Shown: positions 12,701 through 24,610, counted from the first letter of the stretch. The stretch: 64,000 nt of DNA from Scedosporium boydii (GCA_002221725.1 NJFT01000153.1:36396-100395), one strand, 5' to 3'. Numbers and translations: made by a program. The notes: a model not told the origin generated them from the letters alone.

Positions 12701-13375
12701 TCAAGATTCCCCAGCCAAGCACAATCGAGATCTCGGTTCCGCCATTCGCCTCCTCCGGAAAGGGTCTTGCTTCGTAGCGCAGCGGAGAGTAATATCAACT
12801 TCACTCGTTCATTTCTCTTGCATATCCCGGCATGTGGTCATGAGCGGATGCCCTTTGGTTTCTTGGCTTTGGACCCTCCCCAAGCTTGCTCATAAAAGTA
12901 GCTACGTCCGCAAGGGCTGAAAAGTCCCTTCACTCTTAGACTCTTAGCTTAGCCCCTGCACACAATAACCTTGAGAGATGTCGGTTTCCTAGCCTCTCCA
13001 AGCCTCTCGCTCCTCTCCGTCCGTGTCAAGGTGCCTTCGGGCGTCCCTCTTCTCTCCCCTTTTACCTCCCTTTTATCACCCCTTCTTTTCCTTTTTCCTT
13101 GTTTATCTTGGGTCAGGTCCTTATAGACCAGCTTAGTCGGCCTCGCTCTCCTATTTGTCTAGACTCGTTCTGTTTGGCTGCGTTGTCTTGTTATTATACC
13201 CTGCATTTGATTTTTCATATTTGGCGGCTACCATCTGATCTCAAGTATCTTACGCCAAGTTTGATACTTTTTTTATTTGACCTTTTTAAGCTCGATCTGT
13301 CCCGATACGTCTTCTTTTCATTCCTACTACATTTTCCCCGGGACTGGCTTTGGCCATTCTTCTTCAACCACCCCA
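9761..13375. other. 3.6 kb gene-free interval between divergent genes
   Basis: This is the shared upstream region of the thioredoxin-like gene (minus) and the MFS transporter (plus). The last 350 nt before the MFS start are strongly pyrimidine-rich (CTCTCC/CCTTTT runs at about 13000-13110), typical of a fungal core promoter and leader. A perfect 18-bp palindrome lies at 10872-10889, and one copy of TACGAAGTA at 12092-12100. I see no coding gene; open frames of up to about 145 codons have no recognisable content. Confidence 0.5.
10872..10889. repeat. Perfect 18-bp palindrome
   Basis: The sequence TTATATTGATCAATATAA equals its own reverse complement. It is AT-rich and lies in gene-free DNA 1.1 kb upstream of the thioredoxin-like start. 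It could be a dimeric-protein site or chance. Confidence 0.6.
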
Positions 13376-15846
13376 ATGGACTTTTTCAAAAGACGAGGCC
13401 GCAGGAGGCCGGAGGATGCGAAGGAGGTCAGTCCGGGCGGACCGCCGAAATGGAGCATGGGCATCCTGAACGACAAACACACCGTCGAAGTCCCTGGTAA
13501 GACTCGAACCTCTCTCACCTTAACCTTTTTCCCTTTTTTTCTTTTTCTTTTTCTTTTTCTTTTTCTTCTTTTTCTTCTTTTTCTTCTCTATATGAAGTAC
13601 GCCGATTCTAATACATCAGCAAGGCTCTGTGCTTCTTTTGGCCAAGGATCGCAACGAACCTCTCGGTTTGCACCATGCACCGGCAAGGACTTCGCATTCC
13701 TCATTGCCCACGAGCCAGCCTTTCAGTCGTCCAGAAACGCCCCGGCCCGTTGACACCGTCAAGAAGACTCAGGACGGCAAAATTATTCTAGAGCCCCAGC
13801 CCGAGGATTCCGCCAATGACCCTCTCAATTGGCCCACTTGGAGGCGCGATGCCGCCCTGCTATCTCTGGGCTTTTACTGCATGATCGGGGGCGGTATCAC
13901 ACCCATCCTTGCTGCGGGTTTCGCCGACATTGGACATGACTATGGTGTCGAAGTCGAGAAAGTCGCCCTTACTACCGGCTTGTATATGATGGGCCTCGGT
14001 GTTGGCTCCGTCATCGCCTCCCCGACCGCTATCCTCTTTGGTAAAAGGCCAGTGTATCTCGTCAGCGCATTCATCTTTATCGCGTCGTGCGTTTGGTGCG
14101 CCCTGTCGCCCTCTTTCGAATCTCTGGTCGTCGCTCGAATCTTCCAGGGAATAGCTGTCAGCCCCGTCGAATGCCTGCCGTCGGCAACTATTGCCGAGAT
14201 TTTCTTCCTACACGAGCGCGCCTTTCGCATTGGAATTTACACCCTGCTCCTTCTGGGTGGTAAGAATCTCGTTCCCCTCGTTTCCGCCCTTGTTATTCAA
14301 AACCTAGGCTGGAGATGGGTGTTCTGGTAAGAATCCTCTAGAAACCCCCCCCGACTCCCACTTCCCGTGACGCATGCATTTCTAACCGCGAACCTCTAGG
14401 GTCGTGGCCATTATTGCTGCATTTTGGGTATTTATGCTCTTCTTCTTCGTCCCTGAAACCTTTTGGGATAGAACCCCTGTCCCGAAGTCTCGGGCACCCT
14501 CTCGGCGGCCTAGCTTCATCCGTCGCCTCTCTTCGCGCTTCGGTGAGCATCATCACCATCCACCACTAGTCGAGCCTACCTTTGATCCCGTCATCGAGAA
14601 AGAAATCCCATCTACGCAATCCCCGGCCCCCGAGCGTCCAACCAGCCCCCGTGTGGAGTTCGTGGAAAATTCTATTTCCACGAGCCATGACCTCTCCCTT
14701 GCCGCGCCCGAATCGAGTCACAGGCACCACCAAGTCAACTTTGCCGTCAGCGAGGGCAGCTCTAACGGCCACCGCACGTCGGAAGAGCACGAGAAGCCCA
14801 AGGAACCGCTAGACTCTGAGATCGAGAAAACCGCACAGAGTGAGACCGTCTCGGTCCTCCCTCCTTCTCACGATCTATCCATAGAACGTGATTCGAGGCT
14901 GAAAGCGCCCACGCCGGGGGACCTGCGTAGCAAGTCACCGGCTATCTCGGCACTGTCTGGCAGCGAGGTGCGGGAATCCACCAGAGCCTCTACCTCCGCA
15001 ACACCAGACCTCGAGAAGCTGCCCATGCCGAACTTCCGGGGCCGGACCGCCGTGCCGTACACTTCCGCCCTCCGCGACCAGCCCGCACGTACCTTTGTCC
15101 AGCAGCTAAAACCATACCACGGACGACTCAGCGGCGATTCGTGGCTCACGGTCATGATTAGGCCTTTTATCCTGTTGTCGTATCCCGCGATTTTGTGGTC
15201 TGCGGCTGTGTACTCGTGCTCGATCGGTTGGCTTATCGTGATTTCGGAGTCCATGGCAATGATCTACCAAGACCGCAATTCCTATAATTTCGACGCTCTT
15301 CAGACCGGTTTGGTCTACATCTCCCCCTTCGTCGGCGGTCTCCTCGGAACAGCAGTAGCCGGCAAGGTGTCGGATATCATCGTCAAGGCCATGGCTCGTC
15401 GCAACGGCGGCCTCTACGAGCCCGAATTCCGACTCGTGATGGCCATCCCCATCCTGATCACCACGGTTATCGGTCTCATGGGCTTCGGCTGGTCGGCGCA
15501 AGAGAGGGATCACTGGATCGTGCCGACCATCTTTTTCGGAATCATCTCGTTCGGGTGCTCTCTCGGGTCCACGACCTCGATCACTTTCTGCGTCGACAGC
15601 TACCGGCAGTACGCTGGCGAGGCTCTCGTTACCCTTAACTTTTGCAAGAACGTTCTTCACGGTTTGGTGTTCAGTCTGTTCTTTACTCACTGGCTTTCCA
15701 GTGACGGTTCTAGGATGGTGTACATCTGGACTGGTATCATCCAGTTGATTATTATGCTGACGACAATTCCGCTATATATTTATGGAAAGAGGCTTCGCAT
15801 GTGGACTGTTAGGAAGAATATCGTAGAGAAGGTTCTGAAGTCATGA
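13376..15846 (+). CDS. Major facilitator superfamily transporter (DHA1-like) with a long central loop
   Basis: Exons are 13376-13496, 13624-14326 and 14400-15846; the product is about 756 aa. The first join gives TVEVPGSVLLLAKDRNEPLG and the second restores WRWVFWVVAIIAAFWV. After a polar N-terminus (DPLNWPTWRRD just before TM1) six membrane segments span about aa 75-290, ending in FFFVPETFWDR. Then follows an unusually long hydrophilic loop (about aa 295-520, rich in Ser, Pro, Glu and His), and six more segments to about aa 745. In this family, DPLNWP and PETFWDR-type motifs mark drug/polyamine/small-molecule proton antiporters of the plasma membrane. The substrate is unknown. It is convergent with the sos7 gene, 410 nt downstream. 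Confidence is high for MFS and low for any substrate. Confidence 0.9.
13524..13590 (+). repeat. Pyrimidine microsatellite (CTTTTT/CTT units) in MFS intron 1
   Basis: A run of CTTTTT-type then TTCTTC-type units fills the middle of the first intron (13497-13623) of the MFS gene. It lies well upstream of the CAAG acceptor at 13623. It is likely to vary in length between strains. Confidence 0.75.
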
Positions 15847-16256
15847 TCTTATTCGTTCTTATAGCATTTCGGATCGGGTACACTCTTGTTTGGTTTTCTG
15901 GCTTATTCGTTGCATTGGGTCACGGAGTTTGATTTACTCACTTGGCAAGGTGGATCGGATCATCGTGCGTGCTGGCATCAGATAGCATTTAGACTTGGTT
16001 TGACCAGCCGTTATCCACAACATATTGATTTTACGTCTAGCTCAACACGAAATTCCCACCTCTCGTGCATCTCTGGTACCTTTGTCTGCGGGACTTAGAC
16101 TTGCATAAACAAATTCATTACATCTAGACTCCGCAACGCCACCCAAGAAGTCATCCAACCTAACCGCCCCGGATACGCCCCATCCTAGCCCAACGAACAA
16201 GAAAAAGAAGCCGTTTCGAAGCAAGGCTACCCATACATATAATCATCGTAAAGCGT
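15847..16256. other. Intergenic spacer between convergent genes
   Basis: These 410 nt separate the 3' ends of the MFS transporter and sos7 and should hold both 3' UTRs. Nothing else is recognisable. Confidence 0.5.
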
Positions 16257-17105
16257 TCACCCCTCGATATCCAGCATTTGTTTTAGAAGGACCTCGTTTG
16301 CCCTCCACCACCTACCCCTCTCCTCAAGGTCGTCCTCGACACCGCCGAGAGCGTTCTCCTTTCTTCTCCTCGCCTCTTTCGCCGCTGCCGTGCTAGTCTG
16401 GCGCTTGGCCTCAAGAGACTGCAGCTCGGCCTGGAGGCGCTCGAGCTCCTTCTTCTTCCGCGGTACCTTTGCACGCAGCTGATCAAGCTCGCGATCCAAC
16501 TGGCACCTCTCTGACTTGCGTTCCTCTACAAGCTCCAAAGTTCGGCCGAGGGGTAGGGAAAGGTTCGGATCCTGCCCTGGGCCGCGCAACGCGTTGAGCT
16601 CCTTGATCCCCGCCTCCAGCTGAGCAATCTTCTCAGGTAGTTCCCTCAGCTGGATCGTCTGCGTCTCAACAGCCTCGTATTTCTTGCTGAGCTCTTTCCC
16701 CTTCCTCTCCAGCTCGGCAACCATGTCGTACATCTCCACCTTTAGCTCCTTCAACGCCTTCTTCGCCATTAGGTTCTCCTTCTCGAGCGCGACGTTTTCC
16801 TGAGGTGTGACGATGAGCGGTGGCTCTCCGACGATGGCTCGGATGAATTTTTCTTTCGTGACCTGCTCGACGTAGCTGAAGCGCAGCTTGGCGAAAAGTT
16901 CGCGGTAGTGGGAGAGGTCATCTTCGAGGGAGGAAGGCGTCGTCACGTCGGTTAGGGAGGAGGAGGATGCGTCGGAGGAGCGCGTGCGCGGGTCTTCTGG
17001 GATTTGGCCGCCCTTAGGGATGAGCTCGGAGAGGGCTATGATGGAGAGTGGGGTGGATTGGAGTTCCTCGAGGGCGGCGAGGACTTGATCTGGGTCGGAG
17101 GCCAT
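16257..17105 (-). CDS. sos7: Kinetochore protein Sos7 (Kre28/Zwint-type partner of KNL1/Spc105)
   Basis: A single exon of 282 aa. The ATG at 17105 (MASDPDQVLAALEELQ) is preferred over in-frame upstream codons because the frame upstream has no conserved look. The N-terminal third has the signature LSIIALSELIPKGG and later FAKLRFSYVEQVTKEKFIRA followed by IVGEPPLIV. I recognise these from fungal Sos7 proteins. From about aa 115 to 260 it is an almost unbroken coiled coil rich in Lys, Glu and Leu. In fission yeast Sos7 works with Spc7 (KNL1) at the outer kinetochore. It is divergent from the SR-rich splicing factor gene, with 790 nt between starts. No key part appears to be missing. Confidence 0.8.
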   Translation of the reverse strand: MASDPDQVLAALEELQSTPLSIIALSELIPKGGQIPEDPRTRSSDASSSSLTDVTTPSSLEDDLSHYRELFAKLRFSYVEQVTKEKFIRAIVGEPPLIVTPQENVALEKENLMAKKALKELKVEMYDMVAELERKGKELSKKYEAVETQTIQLRELPEKIAQLEAGIKELNALRGPGQDPNLSLPLGRTLELVEERKSERCQLDRELDQLRAKVPRKKKELERLQAELQSLEAKRQTSTAAAKEARRRKENALGGVEDDLEERGRWWRANEVLLKQMLDIEG

Positions 17106-17895
17106 GTTGATGGTGATGATAGCGAGGCGAGTATCCAGGAGAATCAGGTGCGGAATTTCGGAGTGAGCTGACAGTACTGACGTTATTTTTCGAATTGGAC
17201 AGGATTTTGGCCTCTCTCTCTCCGTCTCATTTCGAGCACAACAATTATTGGATTCGAACTTACTTTGTGGGTATGTTTCGCCCTCGGAGGGTTTTCGCGA
17301 TTCTGATGTTCTCTGCCTCTTTGAGGGATCAATTGAATATGCTTTATTTACTTTCGCTCCGAAAGGGAAAGGTGCGTCTCCCACTTTGTTGTTATCTTAT
17401 CTCGGCGGTGAGCGATGGCAGAATCTAGGAATCCCCCCGCCACTCCACTTTCCCTCCGGAATCGCCTTCCCCAAAACAATTCAGGCTTGGTTGGACCTGC
17501 CAGAGAATCAAAGAGCATCTGGATGCGAAGTCACATGTATTAATTTCTCTGACCTCGAAGTCCATTGTCCTTCTAAATGTGGATAATAACCTGCTCATTC
17601 AGGACATCACCACATTCTATCCATCTCTCCTTTCAAAACACTTGATCACACACTACACATCTAGCAGCAGACAGGCAGAGCCCAGTGACTTATGTAACCC
17701 TGAAGCAAAGCTGTGTCCCTGCCACACCTAATACGATTTCCTACTTCTACTTCGTACATCTTTGATACCCTGCTGTCCTGCACCTTCCTAATTCTCACGA
17801 TCTACGCTTGCCTTCCTCAACACAGTGGGGGGACCTTCTTCTTTTTGATTGAGAACGCTTTTACCATAACTGGCAGGCAGCTTGCCTTTTTTACA
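17106..17895. other. Divergent promoter region of sos7 and the SR-rich factor
   Basis: This 790-nt spacer contains both start regions. One copy of the TACTTCGTA motif lies at 17748-17756, about 140 nt upstream of the SR-factor start. No gene is seen here. Confidence 0.5.
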
Positions 17896-19213
17896 ATGTC
17901 AACCCCAAACAATGACCTCCTCACAGATGACTATGTAGCTGAGCTACTAGCAAAGGAGGCCCAAGACTGTTCACTCAAGTTTTCATCAATGGGAATGGAG
18001 GCCTACAAGTCGACGAAAAAGTAGGTCTAGACCCACACCTCTACGAAGCATCCATGGGGCCAGCGACAGCTAACCAACCCAACGCAACTTGCGGTCTAGA
18101 CCAGCGAACATGCCAAAGCCGAACACGCGCTTCCTACGAAACATCATCAAGGACACGAATAGCCACAATGCGGCGCTGATTGCCAAGGAAGCTGCCGAAT
18201 CCCAAGCGCGTCTCGAACAGCTTGAGAGAGCGGGCGAGGAGCGGCAATTACGTCGCAACGCCGATATTCGAAAGCGCCAGATTGGGGACATTAACGCCAT
18301 TCTTCTCGACAAGAAGTTGGGACGTAGCAGGAACGGTTCTTCTTCTGGCACGAGGCCGTCCAGTCGTGAAGCCAGATCCGAGCCCCGGCGCGACCGATCT
18401 AGAAGTCGGCAAAGGGAGAGAGATAGGGACAGAGATAGGGAGAAGGAGAGGGAGAAGGAGAGGGAGAAGGAGAGGGAGAAGACGAGGGAGGTTGGTAGGG
18501 AGAAGGCTCGAGATAGACGAGCAGGAGAGGACCGGGACTCTCAACGACGCCAACATCGGAGGCATGAGAATTCCGATACTGACGAGGACGAAAAAAGACG
18601 ACATCGCTCCCGAAGGCGCCGATCGTCTGAGCGACGACGCTCAAGGTCCCCATCACGCCGGGAGAGGAGGCATCGGGATCGATCTAGGTCGAGGGATAGG
18701 CATTCGAAGTCGTCTGGATCTCATCGGGAGTCCTGTAGGGGTTCTCACCGAGATTCCCACAGGAGTTCAGATCGTCCTAGGGAAAAATTCAAAGAGGAGC
18801 GCCAGAAGACCCCCGAGGAGAACGAGGCTGATCGTATGAGCGAGTCGTCGGATCCCCTGGACGAATTCATTGGTCCTGCTCCTCCTCCAAAGTCGCCCGT
18901 GCGTAGGAGGGGCCGCGGCACTATTTCGGCGTTCTCGGGCATCAACGAGCGCTTCGCGGAAGGCTACGATCCGAAACTGGATGTCGAGGTAGATGGCGAT
19001 GGTGACGACTGGCCCGACGCCCTCGAAGCATATCGAGACCGCCAGAAGCTTCGCCAAGCGCAAGAGGAACGCATGAAGTCCGCAGGCTTCATTAACAAGG
19101 ACCTCCTTCGATGGAAGGACGGGACGAAGGAAAAGACCGAGGCCGACGTGAAGTGGGCCAAGGCGGGCGAGCAGAGAGAGTGGGACATTGGCAAGACATT
19201 TGAGGCGGACTAG
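17896..19213 (+). CDS. SR-rich protein, pre-mRNA-splicing factor 38B-like
   Basis: Exons are 17896-18020 and 18100-19213 with a 79-nt intron (GTAGGT, GCTAACC branch, TCTAG acceptor); the product is about 412 aa. The N-terminus (NNDLLTDDYVAELLAKEAQD, then PANMPKPNTRFLRNIIKDTN spanning the join) is the conserved part. In related fungal proteins this type is usually labelled Prp38B-like. About aa 110-250 is low-complexity and arginine-rich with (REKE)n and many SR/RS dipeptides, typical of splicing regulators phosphorylated by SR kinases. The C-terminus has a second conserved block (GINERFAEGYDPKLDVE to AEVKWAKAG-like, ending REWDIGKTFEAD). A nuclear role in splicing is inferred from composition and family naming, not from a catalytic motif. 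Confidence 0.75.
18430..18490 (+). repeat. Coding purine-only repeat (GAGAAG GAGAGG)n
   Basis: Tandem 12-nt units encode the (EKER) run of the SR-rich factor. The sense strand is almost pure purine over about 80 nt. Such tracts slip easily and can form triplex structure; length polymorphism is likely. Confidence 0.75.
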
Positions 19214-19460
19214 ACTGAAATCGCGAAGCATGGCATTTCGCGATTTGTTTTTCTTTCTTTCGTCGAGACGAATATGAGCATGGCGTTAGGCATCGGACAT
19301 GGGACATGGAGCGATCATAAAAATTCAGGCACGGTTTTCAATATATGTGTTACGTCAGCAGACGAACTTTTCAGCAGTAACCATCCTCTCAGGATATCAT
19401 ATAATCATATAAATGACAACACGGCCAACATGTCGTCTAGATTTTTCAAACACACTCGAT

Positions 19461-19540
19461 CCCCGTTGTGGTCATCGCTCATCTTCTGATGTACCGTATA
19501 TTTACAAGTAACAGCCGGACGACTTAACGGCCATGAAGAA
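19461..19540 (-). pseudogene. tRNA-Asn pseudogene (intron retained)
   Basis: Read on the minus strand this aligns with the tRNA-Asn gene at 24621-24711. The anticodon arm plus intron are nearly identical (GGCTGTTACTTGTAAATATA versus GACTGTTACTAGTAAATATA), and the CATGGCC start of the D arm is shared. The D loop has lost about six bases. The anticodon stem is mispaired (CCGG against TCAG) and the T arm no longer folds. The upstream flank is also shared (GCCAATAAGCCGCC and GAGGCCCAG, out to about 19612). Because the intron and flank are kept, this is a DNA-level duplicate, not a reinserted mature tRNA. It should not be functional. Confidence 0.75.
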
Positions 19541-21170
19541 ACCGGGATCGCAAGCCGCGGTTTATTGGCGGCTTATTGGCGGAAGTGATCACTGGGCCTC
19601 GCGAACTAATTAACAGAGATTAAGAAGCACATCTTGCCCATCTTCTGGAAAACACGGAGAGTAAAAGTTCAGGGCCCTAGTTTTATCATGACGACCCCAT
19701 TTTTTTTGGTTGACAAAGTCTAAAATTGACTACGTCAGTCCGACCGCTAGTGGAGGCTGTGGAGCATTGAAGAGCACACTATTGTTGTCTGACGTCGCCT
19801 CAAACATCCTTGTCGCTTTTGAGACTCCCATTTCCTTCTTAGTCGATGAAAGATCACGGCAATTCCAAGCTCACACCATCGTCATCGTCCGATGCATCCT
19901 GAAGAATAAAAACATGTGTAACCGCCTCGGCGGAGCCACCCGCCTGCCCACCATCTCAGCCATACGGTCCACGCCTGCCAGTCAGGCTCCATCAGTGACC
20001 GGACTCGGGGGCTTTGCGGACCCATCACGTGGATGCACAGAGACGGAATCACTGGCCGGGCGTTCCAAGATGGGAAGGCAGCTTGGTGCCGCCTGGTTGT
20101 CTTGGCGCTAAAATACCTCATTGAGAGAAAGTTCATGATCCTAATGAATGCCCAACAGCATCTATTTACGAAGTACAGCTCGTGTTTATTCCCACAGCTA
20201 GGCTTCGGGGTTGAGTGTTCGACGTTGGAACGCGGACGGGGAATATCTTGTAGATTATTATGTATGCAAACTGGTATTGAGATCAAGAGGAGGCCTCGGT
20301 GAATTTTCATTCTTGGGAAAGGGGTGGGAAATAAAAAAAAAAATCGACTGAGGCGGACAAGGACCAGGGGGCGCAAGCACGACAACCATGCGAGATGGCA
20401 AAGTTTATGGCCGCCGCCCCCGAAAGCGATATTCTCGTTTACCTCGTACTGCTGCTCAGGACGGTTACCGGCAACCAAAGGTTGTGAAATAGGCCAATAC
20501 ATGCGTTTAACGAAAAAGTCCTTCCACCTGTTGAGAAGCTGTGAGAGTCCCAATGCAAGCCCTGCGTGAGGGAGCTCCTGGAGCTTAATACCCATGCTGT
20601 TTGGGGAGCTGGAGACTTGGCGTTATTAAATAACGTGGGAGATTCGGGGTTGAAGAAGAAGACGATTACTTCGTACGACATCAAGCATTCGACTGCTAGG
20701 CGTCAGTACATAAGGCGGCGTGGAGGGGGGTGCCTTGTACTGACTAGAGCTCCAAGTTCGCGTGGAGGGGTTAAGTGTTACCTCTATGATACATTGTTTC
20801 AATAGGGTGTGAACGATTCGATAAAGGTATTATTTAGGTAACTCTGACCCTCTCCTGCTCAAGGTGATAAGACGAACCTGAATGCCCCAAGTCCCCAAGT
20901 CCCCCAGCCCAACTCCAGCTGCCCCAAGTCAACATCCATCAATCAATCCATTCAATTGTCCAGCTTAGCTTTCCGCCCCACCCTCCATCCAACAGTGGTT
21001 CGACGAAGCTCGACTAAGGAGTCGTTCTTGGGTGCTTGCTTCCGGTAGACACTCCACTCCATCTGCTTGTAGTTCTGCTCCTGCCCATTGTATAATTATT
21101 CTACCCTCGCCCGCACCTGCTTGATTGAAACCCTCTTTACTATTTTCACGAACCGAATCAACTCAGATAC

Positions 21171-21176
21171 CACGTG
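21171..21176. promoter_or_regulatory. E-box CACGTG upstream of phosphofructokinase
   Basis: A palindromic CACGTG lies 250 nt before the pfk start. bHLH factors that bind CANNTG-type sites regulate glycolytic genes in several fungi. The match is exact, but a role here is only inferred, since a 6-mer occurs by chance about every 4 kb. Confidence 0.35.
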
Positions 21177-21425
21177 AATCAGCACAGCTTTAAGACGTGG
21201 GACATTTGAAAACTAATCATCTTAGCCCCTCCCTAAAACAAGCTCCCTTCCTATTTTGAACGACGGGGTTTTCTCTCTGCTAATTCCTACCCTTTCCCTG
21301 CCCCTCACCTCCCTCACAACGGATCTCCCCGCTTCTTCTCTTCTTCGACCCACCGCCCACCATCCACTTCTCAACAACACCTCCTTCTCTCCCATACAAC
21401 AATCTTCAGAATCGAGACCTCGACA

Positions 21426-23897
21426 ATGGCCGAACCCCATAAGAAGAGAATAGCCGTCATGACCTCGGGAGGCGACTCCCCAGGCATGTGCGGCGTCGTC
21501 CGCGCTGTCGTCCGCATGGCGATCCACCTCAACTGTGATGCGTACTGTGTCTACGAAGGTTACGAAGGCCTCGTACAGGGTGGCAAGTTCATACGGCAGA
21601 TGCAGTGGCATGAAGTTCGAGGCTGGCTCTCAGAAGGTGGTACCCTCATTGGTACTGCCCGCTGCAAGGCTTTCTTCGAGCGAGAGGGCCGACTTGTTGC
21701 TGCCAAGAATATGATTCTGAACGGCATTGATGCCCTCATCATCTGTGGTGGTGATGGTTCCCTTACAGGTGCCGATAAGTTCCGATCCGAGTGGCCTAGC
21801 CTTATCGAGGAGCTTGTCCAGACTGGCCAATTCACCCAGGAACAGGTCGACCCTTTCAAGCACCTCAATATTGTCGGTATTGTCGGTTCCATTGATAATG
21901 ATATGTCAGGTACCGATGCCACCATTGGCGCCTACTCCGCCCTTTCCCGAATCTGCGAGATGGTCGACTACATCGAGGCCACCGCTTACTCTCACTCTCG
22001 TGCTTTCGTCATTGAGGTCATGGGCCGACACTGTGGTTGGCTCGCCCTCATGGCAGGTGTTGCCACTGGTGCGGATTTCATCTTTATCCCTGAGCGACCC
22101 AGGGGTGATGACTGGCAGAGCGAAATGTGCGATATCATCAGGAGGCATCGAAAGCTCGGCAAGAGGAAGACAATCGTCATTATCGCCGAGGGAGCCCTCG
22201 ACACGGAGGGTGAGAAGATTACTCCGGAGATGGTCAAAGACCTCCTGGCCGACAAGAACGGATTGGCCCTGGACACACGCATCACCACACTCGGTCATGT
22301 TCAACGTGGTGGAACCGCCGTCGCATATGACCGCATGCTTGCCACCCTCCAGGGTGTTGAGGCTGTCAAGGCCGTGCTCGATGCCACACCGGAGACGCCG
22401 ACTTGTTTCATCGCTATCAACGAGAATAAGATCGTGCGAAAGAACTTGATGGAGGCAGTCAAGGACACAAAGGAAGTTGCAGCCGCTGTCCAGGCCAAGG
22501 ACTTTGACAGGGCCATGAGTCTTCGAGACCATGAGTTCCTGGACCAGTACAAATCATACATGATGACCACCAATGTCCACATGGATGATGGTGAGAAAGT
22601 CCCGGAAATTCAGGTAAGCATCCCCCTTCTCATTCCAGGACTTTCGTGTAATCAGTACACAATGGATACCTTTCTTTTATGTTTTCATTTTACCCTATTG
22701 TGCTAACTCTTTGTGTTTGTGCTGTAGAGGATGAAGATTGCATTCATCAATGTCGGTGCTCCTGCTGGAGCTATGAATGCAGCTATTCGTGCCGGTGTTG
22801 CTTACTGTATCTCTAGGGGCCACGAACCCATTGCTATCCATAACGGGTTTGCAGGATTCGCCCGGCACCACGGCGACAAGCCCATCGGCGCTGTCCGCTC
22901 GTTCGATTGGCTCGAGGTTGACAGCTGGGCAAGCAAGGGCGGTTCTGAGATCGGAACGAACCGGGAGCTGCCGGCCGATTCGGGAATGGAGACGATTGCC
23001 AACCTCATTGAGCAGTACCGCTTCGACGCTCTCTTCCTCATCGGTGGTTTCGAGGCGTTCCATGCCGTCTCTCAGCTTCGTGCGGCCCGGGACGAGTACC
23101 CCTCTCTGTGCATCCCCATGTGCATTTTGCCCGCTACCATCTCCAACAACGTTCCCGGAACTGAGTACTCCCTTGGATCGGATACGTGTCTGAATGAATT
23201 GGTCAACTACTGCGACAAGATCAAGCAATCTGCTTCGGCTACGCGGCGTCGGGTGTTCGTTATTGAGACGCAGGGTGGTAAGTCCGGTTACGTCGCTACG
23301 CTTGCGGGTCTTACTGTGGGCGCGTCGGCGGTCTACACGCCCGAGGAGGGTATCACACTTGACATGCTTGCGGCCGATGTCAAGCACCTCAAGGAGGTCT
23401 TTAAGAAGGACCGTGGCCAGTCTCGCGCTGGCCGACTTCTCCTGGTCAACGAGAAGGCTAGCAAGGTGTACACGGCGAAGCTAATTGCGGACATTATCCG
23501 AGAGGAGGCCAACGAGCGGTTTGAGAGTCGAGACAGCATTCCCGGCCACGTGCAGCAGGGCGGTGTCCCGTCGCCCATCGACCGTTGCCGTGCGGTCCGT
23601 CTCGCGATCAAGTGCATCGAACACCTGGAATCGTTCGGTCGTCGTGCGCAGAACAAGGTCAAGCACGACCCTTACAGCACCGTCGTTATTGGCATCAAGG
23701 GTGCGAGCGTCGTGTTTACGCCCGTGGCTGAACTCGAGGAGACAGACACGGACTGGCCCAACCGCAGGCCCATTACGTCCCACTGGGCCGGACTCAAGGA
23801 TATCGTTGATGTCCTGGGCGGTCGCAACCCTTACCCCAAGCCTGAGCACAAGCTTTCGGGTCTCAACGCGAAGGATACGAAAAGGGGCCTTAGGTGA
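21426..23897 (+). CDS. pfkA: ATP-dependent 6-phosphofructokinase (fungal tandem-duplicated form)
   Basis: Exons are 21426-22613 and 22728-23897, with a 114-nt phase-0 intron (GTAAGC, GTGCTAACT branch, CTGTAG); the product is 785 aa. It converts fructose 6-phosphate and ATP to fructose 1,6-bisphosphate in the cytosol, the committed step of glycolysis. The N-half is catalytic: [55 protein letters not shown] with the catalytic Asp, [13 protein letters not shown], and [13 protein letters not shown]. The C-half (from about aa 398, [20 protein letters not shown]) repeats the fold with altered residues ([37 protein letters not shown]). In this family it is the allosteric half. The intron falls exactly between the two halves. 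Length fits fungal enzymes. Confidence 0.97.
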
Positions 23898-24600
23898 ACA
23901 AGAGACAGAAGCCGCGGGGCACCAGGGGGAGCCGCAAGGGGAGCAGGAGGAGGAGCAGGAGGGGACTCGACCAGAGCCTCAAGCTCAGATTAGGCCGGAG
24001 AGGAATAGGTGGGTAGCATGGTGGAGTAGCTGCCAAGATTGGGCGTACAGTACCTGCACGATGACATGATGGAGGGAAGCTCTAGAAGAGTTGAGATGAT
24101 TCTTTTAGATTCGTTTCTACCTGTTTGTTTTTTTTTCATCTTTTGTTTTGTTTTTATACAGAGCCAATTTGGCAATCTCGATGGGTCGGGAAACCAGTTT
24201 TCGGGGGGCGGGAAGTAATCTGGCGTTGAGAAACGAGGACTACGTAAATACATAGAAACATTTCGAGTTGCAAGCTTCCCGAAATAACGATTCAATCGAA
24301 ATGGCCTAATACGATGGTCAGGGATTAATATCAAATGCAGTTCACCACACCCATCTCGTTGTTTTACTTAGGTCTATTTCCCAGTCGGTATATCGCGTCT
24401 GTAAACCAACGAGCTATCCATGAGATATAAAGACTGGCACTCTCTCACATTGCATACGACAATGCCACGGAGAAAAAGAGAATAACGAGAAGAAAAGAAG
24501 AATTTAGTCGCTCACAGCGGACGCTACATCAAATTCTCGTTTCGAAAGGGAAAAAGAGGCGGTTAAAAATAAACGAAAAAAAAAAATAATAATAAAGCCG

Positions 24601-24610
24601 AAAAAAATGA
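24601..24610 (-). terminator. Pol III T-tract terminator of the tRNA-Asn gene
   Basis: Downstream of the tRNA 3' end (minus strand) there are seven consecutive T residues at 24607-24601 and a second T10 run beyond. A run of four or more T within about 15 nt of the gene is the standard RNA polymerase III stop. Confidence 0.75.

Larger units (their letters stand above)
19214..21425. other. 2.2 kb gene-free interval with a tRNA relic and the pfk promoter
   Basis: This interval starts with the 3' flank of the SR-rich factor. It then holds a decayed tRNA-Asn copy with its flank (19461-19612) and one TACTTCGTA motif (20667-20675). The last 450 nt are the pyrimidine-rich leader of phosphofructokinase, with an E-box CACGTG at 21171-21176. 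I see no protein gene. Confidence 0.55.

Noticed and set aside
13376..15846. A secondary-metabolite or drug-resistance cluster around the MFS transporter
   Set aside because: The neighbours are sos7 and a thioredoxin-like gene 3.6 kb away. No synthase, P450 or zinc-cluster regulator is seen.
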